A stretch of 64,000 nucleotides of DNA. Origin: Anaerocolumna sp. AGMB13020. GTDB taxonomy: Bacteria; Bacillota; Clostridia; Lachnospirales; Lachnospiraceae. The position numbers were made by a program, and so were the translations under genes. Of this stretch, positions 44,366-53,423 are shown in pieces. The DNA lies in NCBI RefSeq assembly GCF_033100115.1, contig NZ_CP136910.1, forward strand, positions 868,001-932,000. Reading direction: 5' to 3'. Under the pieces are notes generated by a model. It was not told the origin of the DNA. It saw only the letters and a list, made by a program, of their open reading frames with translations, and made no database searches. Position 1 is the stretch's first letter; each line of letters begins with the position of its first letter.

Positions 44366-45812
44366 GACCATCAACCTCCTGACTGCTTTCATAAGCCAGA
44401 TAATGTTTCATTAAGAGATTCTGTAAAAGAGCTTTTCTGTATTCCGCACTTCCCCTGACATCTCCTATAGGAGTTGCTTCCTCCGTTATCATTTCATAAG
44501 CTTCAAGGAAGGTCTTTTCTTTCATCTCCCTGCCCTGCAAGAAACCAGAGGTATTATTCATATATAAAGTAGTTGCTCCGACACCACCAGAAGCTACGTG
44601 GGCTTTTTTAATGATACCATTTTCCACTTTCAATGCAATGGCTGAATTGACTGAGGAAATATCCACTTCTTTTCTCTTACTTACCTTTTCAAAATGGATA
44701 AAATTATATTCTCCCAACGGAATGGTTATGGAGCTAATCCATTCATCCGCTTGCTTTGCAAGCTTTTTATAGCCTCTGAAGAATTCTCTCACAGGGACAG
44801 TCCTTAACCCCCTTGGACCGTTTATGGTAAGTATTGCATCAACAGCCATCAAAAGTGGAACGGTATCCGCAACCGGGGAAGCGTTGGCAATATTTCCTGC
44901 AACAGTTGCAATGGAGCGCACCTGCTCAGAGCACATTTTCAACACAGTATCCGAGAATTCGGGAAAGATACCCTGAACAGAATCTATCATTCTTGCTAAG
45001 GAAACCCCGCCTCCAAGGGTTATGCTTTTATTGTCAAAGGTAAGCTTTTGCAGGGTCTCTATACGGCTTAAATCCACTAACAGCCTGTAATGCTGCCCAT
45101 GTTTCTTTACCCCTACCACCACATCGCTTCCTCCATTTATGAATCGTATGTTATTTCCATCTGTAAATTCCGGATGCCCCTTAAGGAAGTCAAGAAGATT
45201 AGCTTCCGAAACCGGAGAATAAAAACCATGGACCCCATCGTCTGTATAGATGTCCTCCTGAATAAAGCTCAATTGCTTTTCTTCCGTTTCCGTCAAATAC
45301 TTTGGTCTGATATCCACAGGACAGACTATAAGTTCTTCCAGGAATTCGGGAACCTTACGGATAGATACATAACCGGTGCACCGACAGAGATTTCCCTCCA
45401 GATATCTGCGAAACTCATCTCTTCCAGGATTCTTTCTTTCCAGATATAATGCCAGAATCGAAAGGCTGACACCAGGGGTACAGAACCCGCATTGTGTTGC
45501 ATGAGCCTTAAGAATTGCTTCTTGAATAGGATGGAGTTTCTCTTTCTCTCCCATTCCTTCTATGGTAATTACATGTTTTCCTTCCAGCTTTGCTGCCAGG
45601 TACAGACAGCCTGCAGCAGATTTGTAATGTACCTTTTTATCCCTTACCTCACCAATAACAACTGTACAGGCACCGCAGTCTCCCTCTCCGCAGCCTTCCT
45701 TAATACCGTTAAGTTCCAGAGAATTACGAAGCAGTTCCAATACTGTAGTCTCTGCTTTTACCTTGATTTCTCTTAAAGTTCCATTTAGAAAGAAACTAAT
45801 TGTTTTTTTCAT
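44355..45812 (-). CDS. Xanthine dehydrogenase-type 2Fe-2S and FAD subunit
   Basis: The 485-residue protein has two 2Fe-2S domains (CGEGDCGACTVVIG; ATQCGFCTPGVS; GNLCRCTGYVS, residues about 1-155) followed by the FAD domain of CO-dehydrogenase flavoproteins (FINGGSDVVVGVKK; TVAGNIANASPVADTVP). With the neighbouring molybdenum subunit it should oxidise a purine or N-heterocycle and pass electrons to NAD+ or ferredoxin. It is the first gene of the operon, preceded by an RNA leader with a purine-like riboswitch fold. AAGGAG lies before the ATG. Confidence 0.92.
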   Translation of the reverse strand: MKKTISFFLNGTLREIKVKAETTVLELLRNSLELNGIKEGCGEGDCGACTVVIGEVRDKKVHYKSAAGCLYLAAKLEGKHVITIEGMGEKEKLHPIQEAILKAHATQCGFCTPGVSLSILALYLERKNPGRDEFRRYLEGNLCRCTGYVSIRKVPEFLEELIVCPVDIRPKYLTETEEKQLSFIQEDIYTDDGVHGFYSPVSEANLLDFLKGHPEFTDGNNIRFINGGSDVVVGVKKHGQHYRLLVDLSRIETLQKLTFDNKSITLGGGVSLARMIDSVQGIFPEFSDTVLKMCSEQVRSIATVAGNIANASPVADTVPLLMAVDAILTINGPRGLRTVPVREFFRGYKKLAKQADEWISSITIPLGEYNFIHFEKVSKRKEVDISSVNSAIALKVENGIIKKAHVASGGVGATTLYMNNTSGFLQGREMKEKTFLEAYEMITEEATPIGDVRGSAEYRKALLQNLLMKHYLAYESSQEVDGHEA

Positions 45813-45924
45813 ATCGATCGCTCCTTTTTGACAGTATTGATTTACATTCTATCTCTTTCCAAAGCTGTGATGAACCAAAAGAGTCGTCATATACAACTTA
45901 AGCTTTTCTCCCGGCTGAGGATAT

Positions 45925-46010
45925 AAAAAAGCCCCAGGCCAAAGAGACACCAACCAGAACCAACTGTTTTTTAAACGTTAGTCCGATCGGTTACTCATGT
46001 AGCCTAGGGC
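45925..46010 (-). terminator. Leader terminator overlapping the riboswitch aptamer
   Basis: On the minus strand GCCCTAGGCT (46010-46001), part of the aptamer, pairs with GGCCTGGGGC (45940-45931), followed by six T residues (45930-45925). The segment between them folds further. Since it needs the aptamer 3' strands, aptamer and terminator exclude each other. Confidence 0.75.
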
Positions 46011-46054
46011 AATTTAAGGTCGCCTGGTCGAAACGCTCATACCGTATTAATGAG
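45994..46054 (-). ncRNA. Purine-type riboswitch variant in the xanthine dehydrogenase leader
   Basis: The minus strand can form P1 (CTCAT 46054-46050 with ATGAG 45998-45994), a short P2 (ACG 46045-46043 with CGT 46035-46033) with seven-base loop GTATGAG, and P3 (GGCGA 46024-46020 with TTGCC 46012-46008) with loop CCTTAAA, the latter identical to L3 of adenine-type aptamers. Joining regions are close to the purine consensus (GTTTCGACC; GGCTA), but U51 is G and P2 is very short. Ligand unknown; xanthine or another hydroxylase substrate is the natural guess. Confidence 0.65.
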
Positions 46055-46102
46055 CTTATACAAAGAGATAATATGCAATACCCCTTTGTATTATTACTAC
46101 TC

Positions 46103-46130
46103 ATTATACATCTTTTTATTGGTTAGTCAA
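46103..46130 (-). promoter_or_regulatory. Promoter of the xanthine dehydrogenase operon
   Basis: On the minus strand TTGACT (46130-46125) and TATAAT (46108-46103) are 16 bases apart. The -35 overlaps the stop region of the upstream glycosyltransferase gene, and the transcript start would fall about 40 bases before the riboswitch. Confidence 0.8.
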
Positions 46131-47176
46131 TAAAAAAATGGCATTCCTTTTTCCATAGGTTCCTGCTGTACTGCTGCAGGGTTCAAAATTTCTGTGTAAG
46201 TATCCATTAAGGTATTCCCTACCTTAGAGAGACTTTTCTCCTTCACGGTTTTATAACCCTCCTCTGTTAAATCAGGAATATTTTCTTCAAGAATATCCTT
46301 TGTTAATACTTTAAATTCTGCCAGTCCCCTTCCTTTATATACCTGTTTGCCATTTTGAAACCAGCTTTCATAGATTGGGATATCACGAATCAGAATAGGA
46401 ATCTGCATAGCGAGAGCCTCCAGTAATACAATTCCTTCTGTCTCCTCATGAGTCAGAAATAAAAACAAATCACTGCCGCTGTAAGCTGCCTTTAGTTCTT
46501 CACTGGATATGTAGCCGGGAAAATGCAGATTAGGTAATTTTGTATTAATAATACTTCTGATATGACATGGTACCAGATTTAAATTTGTATAACCAAACCA
46601 GAGGAACTGGTATTCCGGAAGCCTTTCTGCCAGAGCTGCAAAATCTTCTATTCCTTTTCTTTCAATATAATGACCGACTGAAATTACGATTTTATCCTTT
46701 TCATTGAAATGATACTTATCCCGAAACTGCTTACCCAGTTCAGCATCTTTTGTATAGTATTTTAAATCAATGCCGTTGGTGAGGCTGATTATTTTTCGGT
46801 TGATACCATAACCCTCCAACAGATTTTTTGAATATTCAGTGGGTGTTATAACTACATCCCCCATACTGTAGCATAATTTAATCCATCTTTTAAAGAAGGC
46901 TGCAAAGAAATTGGAACCCTTAAAGGAATTCCTGAAATCCTCCATGGTAGAATGAGCATAATATATTACTTTCTTTCTCATTAATTTTGCTATTACAGCG
47001 ATGAAAAATGAATCCGGAAAAATTGTATTAATCTGCACTATATCATATTTATTATTGAATTTCGTACTATAATCAATTTCCTTCTCCTCAAGGGCTGCCT
47101 TTTGATGTTCGAAGGCTTTACCGATACCGCTTTTGGAAATTAACTTTAATCCGCCTTTATATAACCATATTTTCAT
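46127..47176 (-). CDS. Family 4 glycosyltransferase
   Basis: This 349-residue GT-B enzyme has KVIYYAHSTMEDFRNSFKG, GDVVITPTEYSKNLL, the middle block ISVGHYIERKGIEDFAAL, and the EETEGIVLLEALAMQIPILI donor-binding motif with the E-x7-E spacing typical of GT4. It transfers a sugar from a nucleotide donor to an unknown acceptor, probably lipid or cell-wall glycan. The ATG at 47176 follows GGAG; the TTG four codons earlier is less likely. It is near a TVP38-type membrane gene. Confidence 0.85.
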   Translation of the reverse strand: MKIWLYKGGLKLISKSGIGKAFEHQKAALEEKEIDYSTKFNNKYDIVQINTIFPDSFFIAVIAKLMRKKVIYYAHSTMEDFRNSFKGSNFFAAFFKRWIKLCYSMGDVVITPTEYSKNLLEGYGINRKIISLTNGIDLKYYTKDAELGKQFRDKYHFNEKDKIVISVGHYIERKGIEDFAALAERLPEYQFLWFGYTNLNLVPCHIRSIINTKLPNLHFPGYISSEELKAAYSGSDLFLFLTHEETEGIVLLEALAMQIPILIRDIPIYESWFQNGKQVYKGRGLAEFKVLTKDILEENIPDLTEEGYKTVKEKSLSKVGNTLMDTYTEILNPAAVQQEPMEKGMPFFY

Positions 47177-47291
47177 AACAAGCTCCAATCTGCGTATAGA
47201 ATACGCCTACAATTTACGGGTAAAAGAACGTTTTATCTATTAAAAATTCCTGTAAGAAATACAGCTGCATCACATACACAATTGGTTACAG

Positions 47292-47894
47292 CTACTTAAA
47301 GAATGGAATTATATATTGGATAAATGCTGTAAATATCAGATTCAGGCCCAAAGAGTAGGCTATAATCGCCAGTGGTTTGCCTGCAAGTATAATAAAAGTA
47401 AATTTACGGAAGGATATTTTGGTGATTCCAGCCAGATAACACAGAAAATCATCAGGAGCTACCGGTAGAAAAATAGCTAATGCGAACCATTTATCAAATT
47501 TTTCACTATGCAGCCAGGCCCCATATTTTTTTATCAGCTCTGGCTTTGACATCTTCTCCACCATCGCCATGCCATAACGCCTTGCCAGCAGAAAAGCAAC
47601 CATTGAACCCATACAAATACCGGTATAATTGTAGATAAAGCCTTTAACCGGACCAAATACTACCACGCCTGCCAGACAGCCTACTGACCCCGGAATAATC
47701 GGGATTACCACCTGTACTGCCTGTATTAAGATAAAGATCAGATCCGCAAAGATTCCGAACTGCTCCAGAAAATCATGCAAAGCTTCCATTGATACAAATA
47801 ACTTAGTTTTATAACCATAGTATAGGAACAATAATATCAACAGCAGCCCCATAGCTGTGATACAATCCAAAATTGTAATTTTTCTCTTTCTCAT
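47292..47894 (-). CDS. TVP38/TMEM64-family membrane protein
   Basis: The 200-residue protein has about five to six hydrophobic segments and the SNARE-associated motif block PIIPGSVGCLAGVVVFGPVKGFIYNYTG and FLPVAPDDFLCYLAGITKISFRKF. DedA/TVP38 proteins are membrane proteins linked to lipid and ion homeostasis. It is followed, 115 bases downstream, by the glycosyltransferase gene and may be co-transcribed. The exact role is unknown. Confidence 0.85.
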   Translation of the reverse strand: MRKRKITILDCITAMGLLLILLFLYYGYKTKLFVSMEALHDFLEQFGIFADLIFILIQAVQVVIPIIPGSVGCLAGVVVFGPVKGFIYNYTGICMGSMVAFLLARRYGMAMVEKMSKPELIKKYGAWLHSEKFDKWFALAIFLPVAPDDFLCYLAGITKISFRKFTFIILAGKPLAIIAYSLGLNLIFTAFIQYIIPFFK

Positions 47895-48261
47895 TCAGTC
47901 ACCCACTGCCTATATCTATTCGATTTATTTATGTAATAATTGGTTTTAAGTATTGCTGTATTGCTGATAACATGTTTCAGTATAAAGGAAAAAGTTAAAT
48001 ATTAACTTTATAAATTACTAAATATTTTCTAAAGGAATGTAAAGTTTATCGTAAAGCGGAATCACCTGAGCACAGGCAATAATTACCCCCAACTGTTCTT
48101 ATGCAATAAGTATAACGAAAGGTATGCTCTGTTTCCATCGATTAACATTACATATCGAATTCTAAACTTACACTTCTGTCACTTTCATAAATTTTCAAAA
48201 GCTGCAAATACTGAAGATTGAAACAGCCTTTCTGCTGCCATTCACTTTTTCTATAAACAAA

Positions 48262-48298
48262 AACAGCAATACCAGAAGTACTTTCTGGTATTGCTGTT
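48262..48298. repeat. Inverted repeat copy 1 flanking an orphan gene
   Basis: Arms 48262-48277 and 48283-48298 are perfect 16-base complements. With the following CAGACTGTAAACAAAGT the unit extends to about 60 bases and matches, in opposite orientation, the hairpin at 49051-49087. Confidence 0.75.
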
Positions 48299-48356
48299 CA
48301 GACTGTAAACAAAGTCATTTTTACTATCTGACTTGTTCAGGTATTGTAAAAAATAC

Positions 48357-48392
48357 AAAATCACCAGACAACAGAAGTTATCTAGTGATTTT
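48357..48392 (-). terminator. Terminator of the orphan DUF gene
   Basis: AAAATCACCAGA pairs with TCTAGTGATTTT with one mismatch, and the minus-strand 3' side is T-rich. It lies about 37 bases after the gene's stop codon. Confidence 0.65.
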
Positions 48393-48428
48393 AATTCGTA
48401 ACTAAACTGGAATTTTGTCTTTTCTCAA

Positions 48429-48923
48429 TCAAAATGCGATATCCTTATGAGCGATTTCATCAATCTTCTCGTTTAGGTAGCGGACACCGATTCCATTATC
48501 ATCATAGTCTTCACCACCCCATTTCCTTGAAAAAAGCAAATAGATAATAAGTCTGTCATCATCCATCAAGAAATCATTAGCGACTACGATTGTCTCCAAT
48601 GTGACTGCCTGCAAGAGAGTTTCTTTCGTTTCAATTTCCGGCCACCATTCAGCGAATTCCTTTTCGTTATCCGGCCCCCAAGCAAAACGTTCTTCCTCAT
48701 TATAGTATTTGATGAGTGCTTCAATCAGTTCTGTCTGTAACTTTGGCCATTTCTCCATAAAACACTTGAATGCCGTTCTCTGCCTATCGGTAATCTCACA
48801 ACCATCTTCTCCGTGTATTAATAACTCCACATTATGTATATCTCCACCGAAATCAAGTATCTGCTTTCCAAGCCAATCACATTCATCCTCTGTTTTCAAT
48901 TCGCCAAATACCGCATCCAGCAT
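48429..48923 (-). CDS. Orphan acidic protein, possibly DUF6985-like
   Basis: This 164-residue protein is acidic and tryptophan-rich (GELKTEDECDWLGKQI, WGPDNEKEFAEWWPEI, SRKWGGEDYDDNGIGVRYLN). The GELxxxxxxxW start and the acidic C-terminal part resemble small domains found among polymorphic-toxin immunity proteins, though I cannot name the family with confidence. GGGAGG precedes the ATG. It is flanked on both sides by inverted copies of the same hairpin, so it may be a movable cassette. Confidence 0.6.
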   Translation of the reverse strand: MLDAVFGELKTEDECDWLGKQILDFGGDIHNVELLIHGEDGCEITDRQRTAFKCFMEKWPKLQTELIEALIKYYNEEERFAWGPDNEKEFAEWWPEIETKETLLQAVTLETIVVANDFLMDDDRLIIYLLFSRKWGGEDYDDNGIGVRYLNEKIDEIAHKDIAF

Positions 48924-49050
48924 CGCTTTTACCTCCCTGTAAATTTTATTTTATAAACTTATAGCACTGATAAATGAAAAAGGACAGTACTGAATAAAAA
49001 TAAGCACTTATTCAAAAACGTTCTGCTAATTTAACTTTGTCTACAGTCTG

Positions 49051-49087
49051 AACAGCAATACCAGAAGTACTTTCTGATATTGCTGTT
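49051..49087. repeat. Inverted repeat copy 2 flanking the orphan gene
   Basis: Arms 49051-49066 and 49072-49087 match with one mismatch and repeat the hairpin at 48262-48298. The preceding bases ACTTTGTCTACAGTCTG are the reverse complement of the bases following copy 1. Confidence 0.75.
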
Positions 49088-49119
49088 TTAAGCGCTTATC
49101 TTATTTTAAGGGAATAAAA

Positions 49120-50304
49120 TCAGGTTAATTGCTTTACACCTGTTTTTCGAAGCAGTCCTATTATAAGAATCACAGGAAATATAGTAGCTGCTAAAATACC
49201 GATTTTTAAATTATTATCAAAATAGGAGGAAGCAATCCCAACCACAGTAGGCCCTGCCGAACAGCCCAGGTCCCCTGCAAGTGCAAGAAATGCAAACATA
49301 GCAGTACCACCACCCCGTATGTTGGCAGCTGCCATACTAAACGTTCCAGGCCACAGGATTCCAACCGACAGTCCACAGATACCACAGCCAATCAGTCCCA
49401 GCACTGGAAGGGTCGATAAGGAGATCAAGAGATAGGAGCCGATGCACAAAATTACACTGTAACGCATAAATTTATTCAGATTGAGTCTTTCTCCATACCT
49501 TCCATAAATTAATCTTGAGGTTCCCATCATAATGGCAAACATCATAGGTCCTGTCAAATCTCCCAGTGTCTTGCTGACTCCCAAACCTCGTTCAGCAAAA
49601 GCAGAAGCCCACTGACTGACAGATTGTTCACTTGCACCTGCACATACCATGAAGAGCATCAGAAGCCAGAATAATTTATTCTGTACCAGAGCCTTAAATG
49701 ATAGACCTCCATGCTCTCCGCTATCCAGTGATGCGATTGGAACCCGGGTAAACATGACTGCATTATAAATTGGTATCAAAGCCCATAGAACAGCCAGGTA
49801 CTTCCAATGCTCCAGACCAAAGAAAGCGAAATAAATGGTGGATAGAAGTACTACTCCTACCTGTCCCCAACAATAAAAGGAATGCAGCATGCTCATAGCC
49901 TTTTCTTTGTTATCCGTTGGACAGGCCTCTACTATGGGACTGATAAGTACTTCCAGTAAACCGCCACCGGCTGCATAAATTACAACTGCTGCAAGCAGTC
50001 CGGTGAATGGGTCGGGAAAAATATCAGGAAAAATGGTAAGTGCTATTAATCCGGTAGCAGAAAGCACATGTGCAGCTACCGCTGATACCTTATAGCCAAT
50101 CTTATCAATAAAACCTGCACAAACCATATCCACCAGGAGCTGTAACCCAAAGTTAATCGTAACCAGCAAGGTGATCTTGCTTAATGGAATACTGTAATTT
50201 TGCTGTAAGGTGATAAACAGTAACGGTACAAAATTGTTAACGATTGCCTGTACGATATATCCGATAAAACAAGTGCGTATCGTCTTGGTATAATCTTTTT
50301 TCAT
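49120..50304 (-). CDS. Major facilitator superfamily transporter
   Basis: The 394-residue protein has about twelve membrane segments and sugar- or multidrug-type MFS layout (VDMVCAGFIDKIGYKVSA, MGTSRLIYGRYGERLN). It starts MKKDYTKTIRTCFIGYIVQ with AGGAGGAG before the ATG at 50304. A TetR regulator gene lies upstream on the same strand and may control it. The substrate is not evident; drug or metabolite export is the common TetR-linked role. Confidence 0.85.
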   Translation of the reverse strand: MKKDYTKTIRTCFIGYIVQAIVNNFVPLLFITLQQNYSIPLSKITLLVTINFGLQLLVDMVCAGFIDKIGYKVSAVAAHVLSATGLIALTIFPDIFPDPFTGLLAAVVIYAAGGGLLEVLISPIVEACPTDNKEKAMSMLHSFYCWGQVGVVLLSTIYFAFFGLEHWKYLAVLWALIPIYNAVMFTRVPIASLDSGEHGGLSFKALVQNKLFWLLMLFMVCAGASEQSVSQWASAFAERGLGVSKTLGDLTGPMMFAIMMGTSRLIYGRYGERLNLNKFMRYSVILCIGSYLLISLSTLPVLGLIGCGICGLSVGILWPGTFSMAAANIRGGGTAMFAFLALAGDLGCSAGPTVVGIASSYFDNNLKIGILAATIFPVILIIGLLRKTGVKQLT

Positions 50305-50464
50305 GAATGACTCCTCCTGACAACTTGTAAAGCTTAACACAAACAAATGCCAGAGGCTATGTCTTCAGCTATCTTTCTGATGTATATTATTATAATTATA
50401 TTAATTGTAAACCGCTGGGATTCCCGTCCGACGATACGCTATATTGGCAGCATAACATCAAGTT

Positions 50465-51049
50465 CTAAGCTTTTACCTTTGGAACATATCCTAATACGGT
50501 TTCAAAAGAACGGCGGCATTCTGCCAAAATATCAAATTCACCGTTTTGCACGCACCAAAGATAGGCTATCCCTGTTAAAGAATAGACAAGGCTAGTATAT
50601 AATTCTTCATTACTGCTTGCGATATTTGTAATTACATGTCTCTCCCTGGCACGTCGCAGCAAGGTCAGATACAGTTCCTTGGCCATGGCATTTTCGGCAC
50701 CTAAAATGTGCTTGTCCTGCACCAGATTCTTCAGATACACCATTCTTGTAATCTCAACACCGGCATCTAAAAGTCTTTTATAATACAGTTCAATTATCTG
50801 CCACATCTGTTCCAGACACTCATCATCTGCCAGTAAGACCTGCATCATCTGTTCCACATTAATGTCAATGGTTTTAAAAAAATCCTTAATCAGATCTTCC
50901 TTGGTCTGATAATGATAATAAAAGGTGCTTTTGGCTACCTCTGACTTTTCACATATATTTTTAATGGTTACATTGTCAAAACCAGATTCTTTAAATAAAT
51001 CAATCGCACACTCCAATATATGCATCCTGGTGGAGATGGATTCTTTCAT
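50465..51049 (-). CDS. TetR/AcrR-family regulator
   Basis: This 194-residue protein has the TetR N-terminus (ILECAIDLFKESGFDNVTIKNICEKSEVAKSTFYYHYQTKEDLIKDF). It is upstream of the MFS gene on the same strand and divergent from an NADH:flavin oxidoreductase gene, either of which may be its target. GAGAGG precedes the ATG. The palindrome GTACCATGGTAC between the divergent genes (51242-51253) is an operator candidate. Confidence 0.85.
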   Translation of the reverse strand: MKESISTRMHILECAIDLFKESGFDNVTIKNICEKSEVAKSTFYYHYQTKEDLIKDFFKTIDINVEQMMQVLLADDECLEQMWQIIELYYKRLLDAGVEITRMVYLKNLVQDKHILGAENAMAKELYLTLLRRARERHVITNIASSNEELYTSLVYSLTGIAYLWCVQNGEFDILAECRRSFETVLGYVPKVKA

Positions 51050-51434
51050 GATTACCTCTCATTCCGCCAACGGCAATTTCAATCTTGTAAAAACAGAAAG
51101 ACACCCTCTCTGTTTCTGATACTATGCCGAATTGCTGGCACTGACTTTGTGATTATAATACCAGATAATCCCTTATAAATCAAATAACTCTTTCAAACCT
51201 CTTCTGAAAACCGTTCTTTTTCCATATTATTTCATTTATTCGTACCATGGTACATATATTTATGAACTTATGATTGACATTTTAAATACAAAGTATTAAA
51301 ATATCACCATACAGATGTTAAATTTTTATCAATGTTTATGATGTATTAATCACCAAGTTACCTCTGTGTGTATTGACACACAAGCAAAGCAATAAGGAAA
51401 TTTTATTCAATACTAATACAAAAGGAGAATGAAT
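51050..51434. promoter_or_regulatory. Divergent control region between TetR and NADH:flavin oxidoreductase genes
   Basis: This 385-base gap is AT-rich and holds a perfect 12-bp palindrome GTACCATGGTAC at 51242-51253. AGGAG lies at 51423-51427 before the oxidoreductase ATG. No clear -10/-35 pair stood out. Confidence 0.4.
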
Positions 51435-53381
51435 ATGAAATACGATTCACTATTTACCCCCTTTAAAATCGGTTCTATGGAGCTTAAGAACCGTATCGTA
51501 CTCTCCCCTATGGGCACCAATTCCGGCAATATTGACGGGACAATTTCCGAAGATGAAATCAGTTATTTTATAGAAAGAGCCAAAGGTGGAACCGGTTTTA
51601 TTATAATGGGCTGCCAGTTTCTTAATGAAGAGCTGGCACAAGGTTCTATGGAAGGTGTACTAAAGAATAATTATGTTATACCTAAATTGACCACCCTTTG
51701 TGAATCTGTTCATTTATACGGAGCAAAGATAGCAGCTCAGATCAGCTGCGGTACCGGCCGAAATGCATTCCCCAGTATGTATGGTGAACCTCCGGTATCC
51801 TCTTCTGCTATTCCTGCTACCTTAAATCCCGATTTAACTTGTCACCCTTTAACCACAGAAGAGATTAAAGAGATTATGGAGCAATTCTTTCATTCTGCAA
51901 CCATTGCAAAGAAAGCCGGATACGATGCAATTGAGGTACATGCACATGCAGGTTATTTGATTGATCAGTTTATGTCCCCTGTCTGGAATATCAGAGAGGA
52001 CGAGTATGGCGGCAGCCCCGAGAACCGGATGCGCTTTGCTGTGGAAATCGTTCGTTCCATCAGAAGAGCCGTAGGCAAAGACATGCCCATTCTGTTCCGA
52101 ATCGCCCTGGATCATCGTTTCGAAGGTGGCAGAACTTTAGATGACAGTATGGAATTATTGAAAATATTAGAGAAAGAAGGAGTAGATGCTTTCGATATCG
52201 ATGCCGGTTCCTATGAAACCATAGAATATATCTTCCCTCCCAGCTATTTAGGAGATGCCTGCATGGAATACGTCTGTACTCCTGCCAGACAAGCTGTTAA
52301 GGTTCCTTTGTTAAATTCCGGTAACCATACCCCGGAAACAGCAGTCAGACTGTTAGAAAGCGGGAACGCCGACCTTGTAATGTTTGGACGCCCTTTAATT
52401 GCTGATCCCTACCTTCCTGAGAAATTACAGAAGGGAAACAGAGAGGATGTAAGACCCTGTATCCGTTGCAATGAGGATTGTATCGGAAGAATCGTTACCA
52501 GATCCACAAAGCTTAGCTGCTCCGTTAATCCACAGGCTTGTGAAGAAGATCGCTTTACCCTAAAACCCGTAACCGCAAAGAAGAAAGTAGTTGTAGTGGG
52601 CGGAGGTCCAGGTGGACTGGAGGCAGCAAGAACTGCTGCACTTCGCGGTCTTGAGGTTGCTCTCTATGAGAAAAATGAGTTTATCGGTGGCCAATTAGCT
52701 GCTGCTGCAACTCCAAGCTTTAAACACCAGCTTTCCTCCTTGGTAGCCTGGTACAAAGTGCAGCTGGAGAAATTGGGCGTTCAGGTGAAGCTGGGTACTG
52801 AAATTACAGCAGATTCTCCTGTATTGGCTGATTGCGATTATATCGTTACTGCGACCGGTGCCGTACCTTTAACCCCTCCCGTCAAAGGTATTGACAGTGA
52901 AAATGTCGTTAATGTAATAGAAGCACATATGAAGGAGGCTAGCGTAAAAGGCAGCAATATCGTTATCTGCGGTGGTGGTTTGTCCGGTTGCGACTGCGCA
53001 TTGGAACTGGCAATGGATAAGGGTAAAAAGAATGTTACCATAGTGGAAATGAAGGACACTGTTGCTTCAGAGCTGATGTTTATTACTGCTGCCGGTCTTA
53101 TGAGCAAAATAAACGAATATGGTATAACCTTAAAAACAGGCTGCAAAGTATTGTCAATCGAAAAAGATGGGGTTCAGATAGAGGATAAGGATGGTAATGT
53201 TTCATTGCTGCCCGCTGATACCGTGATATCCGCCTTTGGTATGAGAAGTGAAAAACAGATATCCGAAAAAATCAAAGAAAAATATTTCGCAAAAACCCGA
53301 ATAATCGGTGACTGCAGTCAGGTCAGCAAGGTGGGTTCTGCCATTCGTACAGGATTCTTTGCCGCTATGGCCATTGAATAA
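51435..53381 (+). CDS. NADH:flavin oxidoreductase (2,4-dienoyl-CoA reductase-like, FMN/4Fe-4S/FAD)
   Basis: This 648-residue enzyme has an N-terminal FMN TIM barrel (LFTPFKIGSMELKNRIV; GYDAIEVHAHAGYLIDQF; LVMFGRPLIADPYLP), a cysteine cluster for a 4Fe-4S centre (CIRCNEDCIGRIV...LSCSVNP), and a FAD/NAD-binding half (VVVGGGPGGLEAARTAAL; IVICGGGLSGCDCALELA). Relatives reduce enoates, trimethylamine or bile acids. I chose the second ATG at 51435, seven bases from AGGAG; the first at 51429 is too close. It is divergent from a TetR gene, which fits a substrate-induced reductase. Confidence 0.92.
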   Translation: MKYDSLFTPFKIGSMELKNRIVLSPMGTNSGNIDGTISEDEISYFIERAKGGTGFIIMGCQFLNEELAQGSMEGVLKNNYVIPKLTTLCESVHLYGAKIAAQISCGTGRNAFPSMYGEPPVSSSAIPATLNPDLTCHPLTTEEIKEIMEQFFHSATIAKKAGYDAIEVHAHAGYLIDQFMSPVWNIREDEYGGSPENRMRFAVEIVRSIRRAVGKDMPILFRIALDHRFEGGRTLDDSMELLKILEKEGVDAFDIDAGSYETIEYIFPPSYLGDACMEYVCTPARQAVKVPLLNSGNHTPETAVRLLESGNADLVMFGRPLIADPYLPEKLQKGNREDVRPCIRCNEDCIGRIVTRSTKLSCSVNPQACEEDRFTLKPVTAKKKVVVVGGGPGGLEAARTAALRGLEVALYEKNEFIGGQLAAAATPSFKHQLSSLVAWYKVQLEKLGVQVKLGTEITADSPVLADCDYIVTATGAVPLTPPVKGIDSENVVNVIEAHMKEASVKGSNIVICGGGLSGCDCALELAMDKGKKNVTIVEMKDTVASELMFITAAGLMSKINEYGITLKTGCKVLSIEKDGVQIEDKDGNVSLLPADTVISAFGMRSEKQISEKIKEKYFAKTRIIGDCSQVSKVGSAIRTGFFAAMAIE

Positions 53382-53423
53382 TTAAGTTGAATTTTGCTGA
53401 AATATCATATATAATGAGCTTAT

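Larger units (their letters stand above)
47895..48428. other. Intergenic region containing inverted-repeat copy 1
   Basis: This 534-base gap has an AT-rich part with no ORF, then a hairpin at 48262-48298 and a terminator at 48357-48392. The rest shows nothing I can name. Confidence 0.4.
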
